A DNA stretch of 64,000 nucleotides from Selaginella tamariscina (taxonomy: Eukaryota > Streptophyta > Lycopodiopsida > Selaginellales > Selaginellaceae), in NCBI GenBank assembly GCA_003024785.1, contig PUQB01000035.1, positions 1-64,000 of the forward strand, read 5' to 3'. The translations under genes were made by a program, and so were the position numbers. Each line of letters begins with the position of its first letter. The stretch's first letter is position 1. Positions 37,513 through 51,079 of this stretch are shown piece after piece. The notes beneath the pieces are model-generated. The model had not been told where the DNA came from. It did no database searches and saw only the letters and a program-made list of their open reading frames with translations.

Positions 37513-37574
37513 CAATTCCAACATAATTAATAATTCAGTGTCTCAATTCCAACATAATTAATAATTCAGTGTTC
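37513..37574 (+). repeat. 31-bp tandem duplication
   Basis: CAATTCCAACATAATTAATA followed by ATTCAGTGT occurs twice in a row between the copia relic and the polyketide synthase relic. Confidence 0.85.
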
Positions 37575-38481
37575 TCTGGCATGTTCTTCTTAGATTTCTT
37601 CCATTCTAGAACTCTTTCTTCAGCTCAACGCTTTTCAAAAGCAAAGCCTCGATGGTGATACCAAATCCAAGCATAGTGCCCCACTTGAGACCTTCTCCAC
37701 TTGTCATGTACTTACCTTGTGATGAGGCTTTCCACACTTCCTCCAGGGCAAGAAAACAGAACAACAGCTTGACATGTTTCCATACTCACTTAGAATACGT
37801 CGTGTGGCATCCAGCTTTTCTTTGTTCAACCCTAGCTTCTCCTCCATCTCATCTATAATCATACGTCCACCAGAATGCACTGCTGGACACAAGGGCTGGA
37901 ACCTCCTTCTACAAATCATAGATTAGGCCAAGCTCACGTATATTGCAAGTGAGCTTGTCATTGCGGTTCGGTATTGTGGTTTGACTCTCAAAATGTACCT
38001 AATAATTTTTCATGTTATATATTATGATGCTGATCATATAAAACGTTCTTACCTAGTACATAGGTTTCTCCACACCAAGAACTGGATGTGATCCAACAAT
38101 AGCTGCTGATGCACCATCTCCAAAGATGGCAACCCCAACAAGTCCATCTAAGTAGTCAGGATGAGGGCCACGAAAGACGCTAGCAATGATTTCTGAGCAA
38201 ACAACAAACACACGAGAATCTTTGTTATTCTCTGCAAGGTCTTTAGCAATTCTCAAAACGGTACCACCCACGGCACAACCTTGTTGGTATATCATTATTC
38301 TGGTCACATTTTGCTCTAGTCTAAGAAGCTTCATAAGACGATCATCTGATAGAAACAAACTAATGAGAATGAAGAAGAAAAACCAATGTAACAAACAGGT
38401 CTGTATACATTTTTTTAATAATGCATGCACACACGTGGTAATCGTATCAAAATTAATTATGTATTTATTATATTATAACAT

Positions 38482-38767
38482 TGTAAGATACTGTATATTA
38501 GGTAACATACCGTATATATGCATGTGTATATACACACATGCGTAGTGACACATGGGTGGTGATGTGGCCCCCATGTGTCAGCGCCATGTGTTGCATGTGT
38601 GCCACGTGGCAGGACACACATGCGTAGTGACACATGGGTGGTGATCTGGCCCCCATGTGTCAGCGCCATGTGTTACATGTGTGCCACGTGGCAGGAGGTC
38701 TCTTGTATATAAGCAGGGTTTTTGTAATTGAATAGTATCTGACATCTTGAATATATCTGCTCTTTCA
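38482..38767 (+). repeat. 5' LTR of gypsy element B
   Basis: Starts TGTAAGATACTGTATATTAG and ends CTCTTTCA. A unit of about 80 bp (from CACATGCGTAGTGACACATG to GTGCCACGTGGCAGG) occurs twice here but once in the 3' LTR. The unit carries GCCACGTGGC, a perfect G-box palindrome. The copies differ at perhaps 5-10% of positions by eye, so the insertion is not very recent. Confidence 0.9.
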
Positions 38768-41700
38768 TTGGTGGAGAAGTTGGGTATCCCTTTCTTTGCC
38801 TCTTCCTTTTCTTGTTTCCATGACAATGAATATGGAGACGGCTTTTAGCATTATTGCTACTGCTATTGATGCACAAACGAAGTTGTTAGAGCGCTTTGTT
38901 GAGGGTTCATCCTCATCTTCCCCACCTGAGCCTCCTGCCAGGGGATCTGCTTCTAGTGCTCCTTTGTCTGCTTCACATGCCACAAATCCGAGGGTTCGAC
39001 CCCGATTTTTTGTGGTGATCCAGGAGATGATGTATACCACTGGTTTGTCATTTCTATGTTATTGTTCGTTATCATGGTTGGGATGAAGCTCGTGCTCTAA
39101 GAGAATTCCTACATGTTTGGAAGGCCCTGCGCTCAAGTGGTATAATGGATTGGCTGTGGAGATTCAAGCCAATAGTAATCGGTTGACGGAATGCCTCAAA
39201 CGTACGTTTGGCAAAGTTGAGGATTCAGATGATGCTTTCCAACAACTGCATGCGATACGACAACATCCTGGTGAGTCTGTTATGCGGTTCAGTATTAGGT
39301 TCGGGGATTTAGTTCGGCGTGCATATCCTAACATGCCTGAGCCCATTAAGCTCGGTATGTTATGGCCAACTATGCGACCCGAACTTGTTCGATTCGTTCG
39401 GGCTCTTCGTCCTACCACATTGGAGGAAGCTTTTGCACTAGCTCAACGATTTGAGTTGGTGCCTGGTGAGGGCCGTGTCCCCTTGGGTTACCTGCTCCTC
39501 CTATTCAGCGTGCTGATCCAATGGAGGTTGATGCTGCTGCATATGTGCCCGCACGACAAGCCTTTCGTGGTCGACCTCGGGGCCCACCCCGTGGACCACC
39601 TCCACGAAATCGTCCTGCACTGCTCCAGTTCCTGCCCGTGGTGGTCAAAATCCACGGATTCGTGACAGGAGGAATCGGAACAATGCAGGTCAACCCAATC
39701 AAGTTCATTGTTGGGCCTGTTGGGCACCTGGACATACTTGGCGGGCATGCGATGTGTATCCTGATTGGCGTCCACCACATCCAGGCTGGCGACCATATGT
39801 TCCGGATGGTGTACCTGTGGCGGCCATTATGTCTGATGATGAGCTTCCAGATGATGAGCTCTCTTGCGGGTGGATCTGTTGCGGAAAACCAGTAATCGTA
39901 CGGGCGACGGAGGGATCCCGTGCGATGGAAACTCCACCTCCATGCTTTTTCCGCTATGCATATCAAGGTTTGCAAGTTCCACCAAATCATCCAGTTTTCA
40001 CATTTTCTGCACGAGTGAATGATGTTTCAGTCACACTTGTGGATACAGGATCAGTATGTCTTCCATAACTACTTCTCTGGCGCATCGGTGCTCATTACCC
40101 TTGAGACGAGCAGATAAGGTCTTGCACATTTTATATGGTAATGGGCAGTCTCGTGCAGTATCACAGTACACCACTTCGACTACGCTGGTTATGGGTGCCA
40201 ACTGTAAGTTTCCCTCTGGGTCTCTTAGGGTTGTCCCTTCCCAGGTCTTTGACATCATTCTGGGATGTGATTGGTTAAAGCAGTCGAAAGGTACATGTGA
40301 TTTTTCACTCTCTCCTCCTGTATTACGCTTGGAGTCTGTGTCTTTGCAGTCTGTTCCTTTACGTCCAGAGAAGTTTGTTGCTGTTTGTATCACGCATACA
40401 GCTCCTTTGATTCCGGTCTTGGGGTGGTGTTCATCTCAACAGGTTCAAATGCCGGATCCGTCACCTGAGTGTCGAGCACACTGCATCGAACAACTTAAGA
40501 AACAGTATGCAAGTTTGTTCAAATTTGATCTGTCCCAAGGTGCACGTGTGAAGACTCGACACTGTATACCCACCGGCAATGCAAAGCCTTTCAAAGTCCC
40601 GGTTCGACGCAGGTCACCAAAGGAGTTATCAGCCATGCGAACAGCTGTTACTGATATGATTGGTAAACGAGTGTGTCGTCCGTCACGGAGTCCATGGGCA
40701 TGTGAACCTCATTTGGTTCCCAAGCCTGATGGATCTCTCCGATTTTGTGTGGATTACCGACCTCTTAACGATGTTACCATCAAAGATGTCTATCCACTTC
40801 CGAACTCTGCCGATCTATTAGATCGTTTGGGTCAGAGTCGATGGTTTACTAAGTTGGATTTGGCATCAGGATATTGGCAGGTTCCTATGGCTGAGGAGGA
40901 TATTCCAAAAACGGCCTTCCGGACACCATTTGGTCTTTACGAGTTTTTGGTCATGCCTTTTGGATTGACTTCAGCTCCTGCCACCTTTCAACGCATGATG
41001 GATGAGCTTCTTTCCGATATGCCTGATATCACTGCCGATTTTATCGACGATGTGCTCATTCATGGGTCTGGTTCTTGGGAGGATCACATTCGTGATGTAC
41101 GGCGCGTTCTTGATCGATTTCGAGAAGTTGGCCTGAAGTTGAAACTTGAAAAGTGTGTGTTTGGTTCGACCGACACCACTTACTTGGGTTACCGTATATC
41201 TCGAGAGGGTTTACAGGTGGATCCAATGAAGTTGCGAGCTGTTCGAGAGTTCCCTCGTCCCCGTACAGTACAGGAAGTCCAGCGTTTCTTGGGCACGGTG
41301 CAGTACTTGGGTCGATTCATCGATCATCTCACTGATCGAACTGCCCCTCTTCGGGAGTTAGTTCTTCCACAGGTATCTTTCAGGTGGACTCGCAGGTGTC
41401 AGCAGGCATTTGACCAGTTAAAAGAGTTCCTGACAACTCCACCATTGCTTCAATACCCAGATTTTACTCGTCCGTTCATTTTACGAGTAGATGCCTCAGA
41501 TGTTGGTATTGGTGGTGTATTGATGCAAACTGATGCTGTGGATTCTTCAATTCGACACCCGGTGGCTTACATTAGTCGAGTACTCACGCCGGCTGAGCGG
41601 AATTATTCCACTACTGAAAAAGAATGCCTTGCTGCTGTTTGGGGTTTTGAACGACTTCATGCCTACTTACATGGGAGTGAAACACTTTTGGAGTGTGATC

Positions 41701-43275
41701 ATGCTGCTGTCACTTCCTTATTAAAACGGAAGAATTTAGTGGGTCGCGTAGCCAGATGGGCATTACGTCTCCAGGTATATAACTTTAAGGTGGTGCACAG
41801 GCCTGGGCGAACAATGGTGGATGCGGATGCACTTTCTCGAGCACCCCTCTCCGATTCCACTTTGCCTGCTCATGCAGTAGCTGCAGCGTTCGGTTTGATA
41901 CAAGCCCCTCAGGTATTCGATGCCACTTACCATCCTTGGAACAGTGGCAGGATGCTCAAAAACATGAACCATGGACGAGGCAATTACGCGATGCGTTTGC
42001 AAATCCGTCTTCCGAACCTCGGTTTCGACAATATCATGCTCAGTTTCGACTTCAGGATGGTTTATTGTATTTTATTGGGACAAATCCAGAGGACAGATGG
42101 CGTTTGGTTACCCTCTACATATGTTCCACACCTTCTTCGAGCATATCATGATTCACCTATTGTTGGAGGTCATCTTGGTCACCAACGAGTGTTGGAGAAG
42201 CTGCGCCGATCATTTTATTGGCCCAGCATGCGTGGTGATGTGATCAGGTATATTCAAAGCTGTCCCACTTGTCAAACTCGGAATTCCTCTTTACGACTCG
42301 GGCCATGGGTGTTGGAATCCATCAATGTTCTCGCCCTTTTGAGTTAATTGCAGTGGATTTAATGGGACCTTTTCCACGTTCTTCTCAAGGTAACCAGTAC
42401 ATCATTGTTGTATCCGATTATTTAACTCGATGGGTAGGTTGGTGCTCTTCCGGATGCAACTGCCATGTCAACAGCTTTGTTTCTGTTCGATAATGTGGTT
42501 TTGCAGCATTCTTGTCCAAGCGGATGTTATTAGACAATGGCCCCGCTTTCATTGCAGAGGTATTCCGAGTGTTGTGTGAGAGGTTAGGGTAAACATTCAT
42601 TTGCCTCTCCGTATCATCCACAAACTGATGGTTTGGTGGAGCGATTGAATCGGACCTTCAAGGGTATGATCTCGAAGTATGTGAACTTCAATCACACGGA
42701 TGAGATTGGGATTTGCGATGTTTGAGATTTGCTTATGTAACAGGCATTCAGAGTTCGATTGGTATCTCTCCATTCAAGGCATTGTATGGATATGATCCTA
42801 AGTTGCCTAGTGAATTGGGGTTATCATCGAATCTATCCATGCCGAGGATGCAAAGATGTGGGCTCGACATTTGGATGCTGTTTTGCCTCTTCTGCGTGCA
42901 GAGTCTGCTGAACATCTTGGTCAAACTCAAATGCGGCAGCAATCTTCTTACAATGCACGACATCAAATTCCACCAGATTTTGTTGACGGTGACTTAGTCC
43001 TGGTACGTTTTCCCAAACTGACTGCACCTGGGCTTGCAACTGGTTTATTACACAAGTGGCTTGGTTACCGAGTACTCCGAAAGGTTGGTCCTCAGGTATA
43101 TCAAGTATAGTTGGTGGGATCTCATGAGGTTGAGATAGTTCACGTGGTTCGAATGAAACAGTTTATCGTTCGAGACTCATTGAGTACATTTGGTCATACC
43201 TTAGATAGCCCAGCTCACACGGATCCAGGACCATCAGATCCATCACCATCTACATAGCCGCAGAGGGGAGGATAA

Positions 43276-43470
43276 TGTAAGATACTATATATTAGGTAAC
43301 ATACCGTATATACGCATGTGTATATACACACATGCGTAGTGACACATAGGTGGTGATCTGGCCCACGTGTCAGTGCCACGTGTCACATGTGTGCCACATG
43401 GCAGGAGGTCTCTAAGCAGGGTTTTTATAATTGAATAGTATCTGACATATTGAATATATATGCTCTTTCA
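43276..43470 (+). repeat. 3' LTR of gypsy element B
   Basis: Begins TGTAAGATACTATATATTAG after the purine-rich GCAGAGGGGAGGATAA and ends CTCTTTCA. It is about 90 bp shorter than the 5' LTR because it has only one copy of the internal unit. Confidence 0.9.
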
Positions 43471-43906
43471 ACATCAATTAAAAAATTGATTAATAATGCA
43501 GATGGTTATTGATAAAAATGCAGACGTCGCAATCTGAAATTACCAGCTCCAGGCTATCGACGCCTCCAACGGCTCCAAACACTAAATGCGTGATTTTTGA
43601 AAGAGGTTGTCCCCAGTTTTGAATTGCTTTAACCGAGGCCTCTTTACCCAATAGTGGCACTTGCTCTATGCAGATCTTCTGCCTTGTGCTTCTTATTGCA
43701 GAATTATCACCTGAAACAAGGAATGGTTTTATAAAATAGTTGATCAGTATGCAATTCAAATGACATGAAATTTCTTCTTCAGATCCATGTGTCTATTATA
43801 TGCCATACACATCTGAATATGTCTTCTGAATTATCACATTAGACGGAACTGCAGTGGCAAGAGCAAGTATTGTTGCAGGCCCCTTTACTGTGGAAGTAAC
43901 AGCCAT

Positions 43907-44611
43907 GTTCAGAATGTGCTAAAGAGAATTAATAAGAACAAAGATTTTAAAGGATCAATACTTGTCTTTGTTAATATTCTTTCACAAGGACATTTTATCT
44001 TTTGTATTGCTATTGTATAAATATTATATCTAATATATTATTTATTACACTTTTTTGTACATCAATCCGTTTAAAATCATGAGCATATAATCTTGTGGAT
44101 ATACCTTTTGACCTTGTGAAAGAATGTTAACAAGTATCATCAATCTCACCACTTCAGTTCCGAACTTCCCAAGATGAGGTAACACTTATATTATAAAGAT
44201 TCAGAACACATTCAACTATTTAAATCAACACTGGCCGCAGAAAGAATAGTAACTACCACTATGCAATAATTAAATCTATATTTCTTCTCACTATGAAGAA
44301 AAGAATTTGGTTGGAAGTGTACGGCCCTAGGTTCTTGTATGATCAATCTTAAACAGAATTTTCTATGTTTAATTAATGGCTGATTATAATTTATTAATTA
44401 ATATTATAAAGGCTTAGGTGACTATATCATGCAGCAGTAGAGGAACCCCTGATTTAATTTAACTTACCGAGTAGTTAGAAAAGTTGCACGAAATCGATAG
44501 TATTAGGCATCCCTTAGATGGCACATTCTTTAAAACTAGCAAAATGAATACTTATTTTGATGCCTCCCGTAATGCATGTGTGCATGTGTACGTATAATAT
44601 TTCTGCATGCA
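43907..44611. other. Intergenic between polyketide synthase relic and Tudor-like copy
   Basis: No gene is seen. This would be the promoter region of the dead polyketide synthase (minus strand). It is AT-rich with no clear signal. Confidence 0.4.
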
Positions 44612-45462
44612 GGCATCTCTCTATACGGAAACGTAAGTACACATGGGTTGGTTGTGTGTGTGAGAGAGAAAGAGAGGGGGCGCGTCAGCTAGCATATAAA
44701 GAGAGATCATAATGCTATATATATATATTAGGAGTTCATTGTTTAATATAAGTACCATAGAACTTATTGCAGTCCTGCAAGGCGTAGTAGAAAACTCCCG
44801 GGAGTCAAAGCCACCCAGAAGAAGATAGACAAGAGGTAAATAACTGTGCTTTATGTTTGTTGATATGAGGCACTAACCTTGTGTTTACTAGATGGTGATG
44901 GAGCACCTCAGAGAATTAACGTGAGTATACTCTTTCCTTCTGATTATATATACACGTGTGCGTGTGCCTGTGCGTGGATACATGCGCGTGCCTATGTTGT
45001 GTTATTGGTCCATGTGTATAATGTTTCTGTCATGCAGGAACCAGAGCACGGGAATGGGAAAGGTGCAATAAGAGAGAAAGTGCAGAAGAAATTCGGAAGG
45101 AGGTTTTATCGTGGAGAAGTGGTTAGTTTCGATCCTGAGACTAACTGGTATAAGGTGTGCTACATTCACTGTCACAATCCTAGTCACTCACGCACACAGT
45201 CTTTTGATGAAGAGTTGACCATTTAACAGGTTCTGTATGAAGAGGAGCTCTCTTGGAGCAAGCTGGTGCCTATAATGCGTCCTTCTACCACGCATAGAGA
45301 GAGAGAGGGTAAGCTTTCTTATTGACCAAGGTCAATTAATATCCACTTAATATGTCTATCCTATGTTAAATTTTCTAGTAATATATTCTATGCAGTAAAG
45401 CGTTGGACAATACGCAGCAGCCTGGACCTTCCTCGCCGGATATGAATCTAAGCTCGGAGTAA
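44612..45462 (+). pseudogene. Tudor-like gene, copy A (truncated duplicate)
   Basis: Exon matches to the gene at 46.7 kb, in order: end of exon 3 (44612-44631), a hybrid of exon 4 start and exon 6 end (about 44777-44835), exon 7 (44893-44920), exon 8 (45039-45156), exon 9 (45230-45309) and exon 11 (about 45397, stop at 45460-45462). The Tudor-like domain is readable (KKFGRRFYRGEVVSFDPETN then VLYEEELSWSKLVPIM), but the acidic turn found in the other copy (ENDDEELLSW) is shortened. The first Tudor domain, exon 5 and exon 10 are absent, and the exon 4/7 junction is out of phase. In exon 8 the frame is open here while the other copy is broken, so copy A preserves the older state at that spot. 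Confidence 0.75.
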
Positions 45463-45599
45463 TCCTCATGAACTTTGGCACATGTTTCACCTGTAAATGA
45501 AAATTAAACTTGTGTACTTGAGAGAGAGATTGAGAGCTTCTAAATGTTAATTATCAGCAACCATAGGCAGATTTACAGTAGGCACACCAGCCACAGTGC

Positions 45600-46200
45600 A
45601 TTAACCAATTGTAAGATAGCACCCTTGACTGCAGTATGCACGTCAACATGGCAGTTCTGCCGACCTTACCGCCCGTAGAAACGGCACGTCAATCTCTGTT
45701 CCAAATGCAATGTAAATAACTGAGTAAGAGCCTGCTCGTCAGGCCATGAGAAGACTTCATTTGGATCATTGGCTTCTCTTGTGTTGCTTACCAAATATGA
45801 GTTCCAAGGCCTTCTTCAAGCACTTCGGTAGAGTTGACAAGAATCGGGACGTGCGCTGCGCCATTGATAAGTGAATCCACTGCAAACTCTGCACAGTGTG
45901 GATGCAGTGCAGTCGGACTCTATAAGCCCTGGAATGCTCACTATACTATTCGAATCTGCATAACCGCATATTAACATGAACAGAATTTATAAATAACAGG
46001 CAAGTCTTGGAATCTTGTAGTATGCAGCAAGTTCAGAAACTGTGGATGTCCAAAATGCAACCCATGGAACACCGAGCTTTTCTGCAACGGGCCTTCCCCA
46101 CTCGTTACGCCTCTGTGGCATTCCTCGAGCACCATCTTGAAATGCTTTCAAGAATGTCTTGAAACTTTATGAGATTCTTTCAGTGACAGTTGAGTTAACT
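45600..46200 (-). pseudogene. Family-1 UDP-glycosyltransferase, copy 3 (remnant)
   Basis: On the minus strand from about 46180, FKTFLKAFQDGARG leads to WGRPVAEKLGVPWVAFWTST and VSELAAYYKIPRL, clearly the same segment as AEKLGIPWVTLWTSS in the UGT at 24.8 kb. After a short intron, FAVDSLINGAAHVPILVNST and VLEEGLGTH correspond to its exon 2. The N-terminus, donor domain and PSPG box are missing and stops are present. It is closer to copy 1 than to copy 2. Confidence 0.75.
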
Positions 46201-46722
46201 CAACGAGGCAACATGAGTCAAATGCAATCAACTTTGGTTATTAAGTTCAATCCGGGCGACCTCAAAGGGTTAGTGCCGACCTCATAATTGGTTCGTGGTG
46301 AACTCGTAACAGTTTGTTACGAAACTAACCCTAAAATTAACTTTTGTTGTGGATGGAAATAAATGGAAAACATGCGAGAATACGCTTAGCAATAGATCAG
46401 CCAAGTGTACTATACTTAGTTGAGAGGCAATCGGAGTTCCCCTTAATGTTGAAATAAACATGGATCGGAGAGGGTAAATGTGCTAACATTGTTACATTAT
46501 TATATATGTCTACGAAGGTTGAATAAATATTTAATTTAAACCAGGTACATTTATGACATAGATACTATCAGCATATTCTTTTTTGTAAGCATATCAACGT
46601 GCGCGTGTTAATTAATGCACGCGTTCACGTGCCCGCCGTGGCCCTTTAAATGTGTTCGCCATGAGCCCTAGTTTACTCTGGAATCCCTAGTTCGGGGTGC
46701 GCTTTGAAGAATTTCCCTTGCT

Positions 46723-48720
<1,998 letters not shown>

Positions 48721-48779
48721 TCCCCACGGTCCCCAGGAACTCTATATTTTTTATTTCATTTTCAATATTATTATTATTT

Positions 48780-51079
48780 TGTCGTAAATGAAAATTAAAC
48801 TTTTCAATGTGTGTTTGAGATCTAGATTTTTAGATAGAGGTGTTGATTTTGATCTAGAAGACCATGCACATGTGGTAAATTGAAAGTGTTGACTATGATA
48901 TATAATATATTCATTTATTTTCTATCATATTTTATTTAAGGAGTTACATAATATCTTTATATTTCAAATTATAAATCTAAAAAAATAATACCAAAATTTG
49001 CAATTTTAAATTAGAATTTCTTGATTTATATTTAGTATTTACTCAAATTTGACTTTGTATTCATTCCCAAACAATTCGTATTTAATTTCAAAATTAAGTT
49101 AAGAAAATTTAATTTTCATAGTAAGAATTTTATAATACTAAACGAATATAATATTATATTTACTTTTTGAAATCTTAAAATTAATCGCATAAATACTTTA
49201 ATAAATCTATTTTAACACTAATTAGAAATCATTTAATTAGGATAACACACTTTTAAATAACTTAGAAATAACACGTTACAAGTAATCATTAATCTTCTAA
49301 TTCATAGTGTTTGACATGTTCATTATATACCTTTAAACAATTAAATAATTATATTCTTAACATCAGTAATATTTAATTTTTTATCAGGATCATTTACCGA
49401 CCTTAAAACTTAAAATATAACATCGAGTTATTAAATGTTTTTACGTACTCAATGTTTTATTTTATATAATTACATTAGTAAGTAAATATATGAATTTATT
49501 AACTTATTGTACTTAAATTCTACTCACTTCCTAAAGAATTTGTACTCAAGAATTTATTATCTATAATATTTCTTTTACAATCTCGATTTAAAATTAGACT
49601 CAGAATTACATTAAATATTTAAATTTCAGCTCAAATTTTAATAACATAAATTAAATAATAATTTCTAATAATATTTTTTAGATAATAATTTAAATACAAA
49701 TAAACATAAAACAAAAATGAAGTAAAATAATCAGGAAATAATTTATGTTAATAAATAATTTCTCAAAACAGAAATATTTGTTTTACATCTTACTACTTTA
49801 AAGTAATTTGACTTAGTAGATTATTATTTAGTTAATTAACTTACTGTATGATTGATAATTTAATATATAATTAGGTCAAATCTTTTTTTTTAACTTATAA
49901 AAACTGAATAATTTAAAATAGAACTTCGTACTAACTCGTCGTGCACTGTGTATTTCACAAACTTTAAATATGCTATCCAAGATATTTTAATCGTTAAGAT
50001 ATATTTCTTAAACTAAGGGTTGCTACAGAATTTTATATTATAAAAACATTAAGGTTTGCACATGCACGTGCATTGTAATGATTCTGATTTAAAAGATCTT
50101 TGTCAAAAAAAAGTAATATCTACTTATATTTAAGAAAGAAAATTATACTTAAAACTAAACAGGTGAAGACACGTTTTAGACCATGTGGTTAAAAGATCTT
50201 TAAGACTAGATATAGTGTTAAAAATATGAGTTGTAAACAAGCAGTAAATGATTACATGTGCATACTTAACAGATTTTACACAGATGTGACATACACCAAG
50301 AATTTTTAAAAGTCCTATAATTTAAAACAAATATCTTACGCTAACAATATCAAATATATTATTTATTAAATAAATAAAGTTCCTAAATTATATAGAAAAC
50401 ATTAATAAATAATTAATATTTAAATGAATATATTGAATTTTCTAAAAATTTAAATATTTTTTTATTGCAATTTTGCATATGTTTAATGTGAAAATTATTC
50501 AACGAAAGCAATTAAGCAGTTAAACCCTAAATCCTAATTATATTAATGATTATTTATCGATTTATGATATTTTTATGCAGACTTAGTAACATTTGTGCAT
50601 ATTGCTTATGTATAAAAGAATTAAATTTAGTTAGTTACAACATTTAATATGCTTTTAAAGAAAAAAAATATTTTCAAGAAATATTGTGTTGTGGTAATAT
50701 AATACATGCTTTTAAAATAATTATTAGTAAGACACAAGGTATTTTTTAAACGTCTATTTTTTAAATTGTTAAAATAGAGTCAAATCTTGAAAGAAATTTA
50801 ATTATCTAGTTTTATATTAAGTTTATTTATAAAATAATAATTTGTTAAATGAAAAATATCTTTTACCTTTCTTTAATGAGAGGACATGTGTTAAATAAAC
50901 ACGTTAACAGTACTTCGTATATAAAATCAATGAATCACAATGTGTATGTATGTGTATATAATATACATGCCATGTGTATAAGATCACGACTGTGTATATA
51001 GAACAATATTTGCTATGTATATTTACATCTTGTGTAATTAACCGTATAAACACAGAAAAATTCCATATTACATGGCTTG
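48780..51079. other. AT-rich non-coding stretch
   Basis: No gene is seen. 48780-48820 shares its 3'-UTR-like text (GTAAATGAAAATTAAACTT) with 45493-45511 after copy A. The remainder is among the most AT-rich DNA in the window. Confidence 0.5.

Larger units (their letters stand above)
38482..43470 (+). mobile_element. Ty3/gypsy element B, inserted in the polyketide synthase intron
   Basis: A 4989-bp element bounded by LTRs (38482-38767 and 43276-43470), with the short target duplication ACAT on both sides (38478-38481 and 43471-43474; AACAT if the terminal A is shared). The parts lie in gypsy order. Gag (about 39117-39460) is followed by an aspartic protease region (about 39950-40300) and reverse transcriptase (about 40690-41330; FCVDYRPLNDVTIKD, FIDDVLIH). 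RNase H (about 41440-41870) and integrase (about 42120-43110; HHCC-like zinc region, catalytic core) come next, then a purine tract before the right LTR. Protease to RNase H lies in one long open stretch. No chromodomain was recognised. The element looks nearly whole in layout but has a few breaks. Confidence 0.9.
37606..43906 (-). pseudogene. Type III polyketide synthase (chalcone-synthase-like), broken
   Basis: Both ends of the gene survive on the minus strand. Exon 1 from ATG at 43906 reads MAVTSTVKGPATILALATAV and goes out of frame within about 40 residues. Exon 2 (43710-43544) has [19 protein letters not shown] and [12 protein letters not shown]. Exon 3 begins at 38345 ([44 protein letters not shown]) and runs into a stop after EKPMY near 38053. 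The last part (about 37995-37606) has AVHSGG and [10 protein letters not shown] and ends SVELKKEF. Of the catalytic triad, His (VHSGG) and Asn (EYGNMSS) remain, but the Cys is gone: the usual VCTTSGVD reads VFGAVGGVD. Further stops and deletions confirm it is dead. The second intron holds gypsy element B. Living relatives condense a CoA starter with malonyl-CoA. Confidence 0.9.

Noticed and set aside
38053-38430. A short separate polyketide synthase gene
   Set aside because: It is only exon 3 of the larger broken gene; matching exons lie on the far side of the gypsy insertion.
39488-39990. Long minus-strand frames of 102 and 161 codons
   Set aside because: Antisense to the gag and linker region of gypsy element B.
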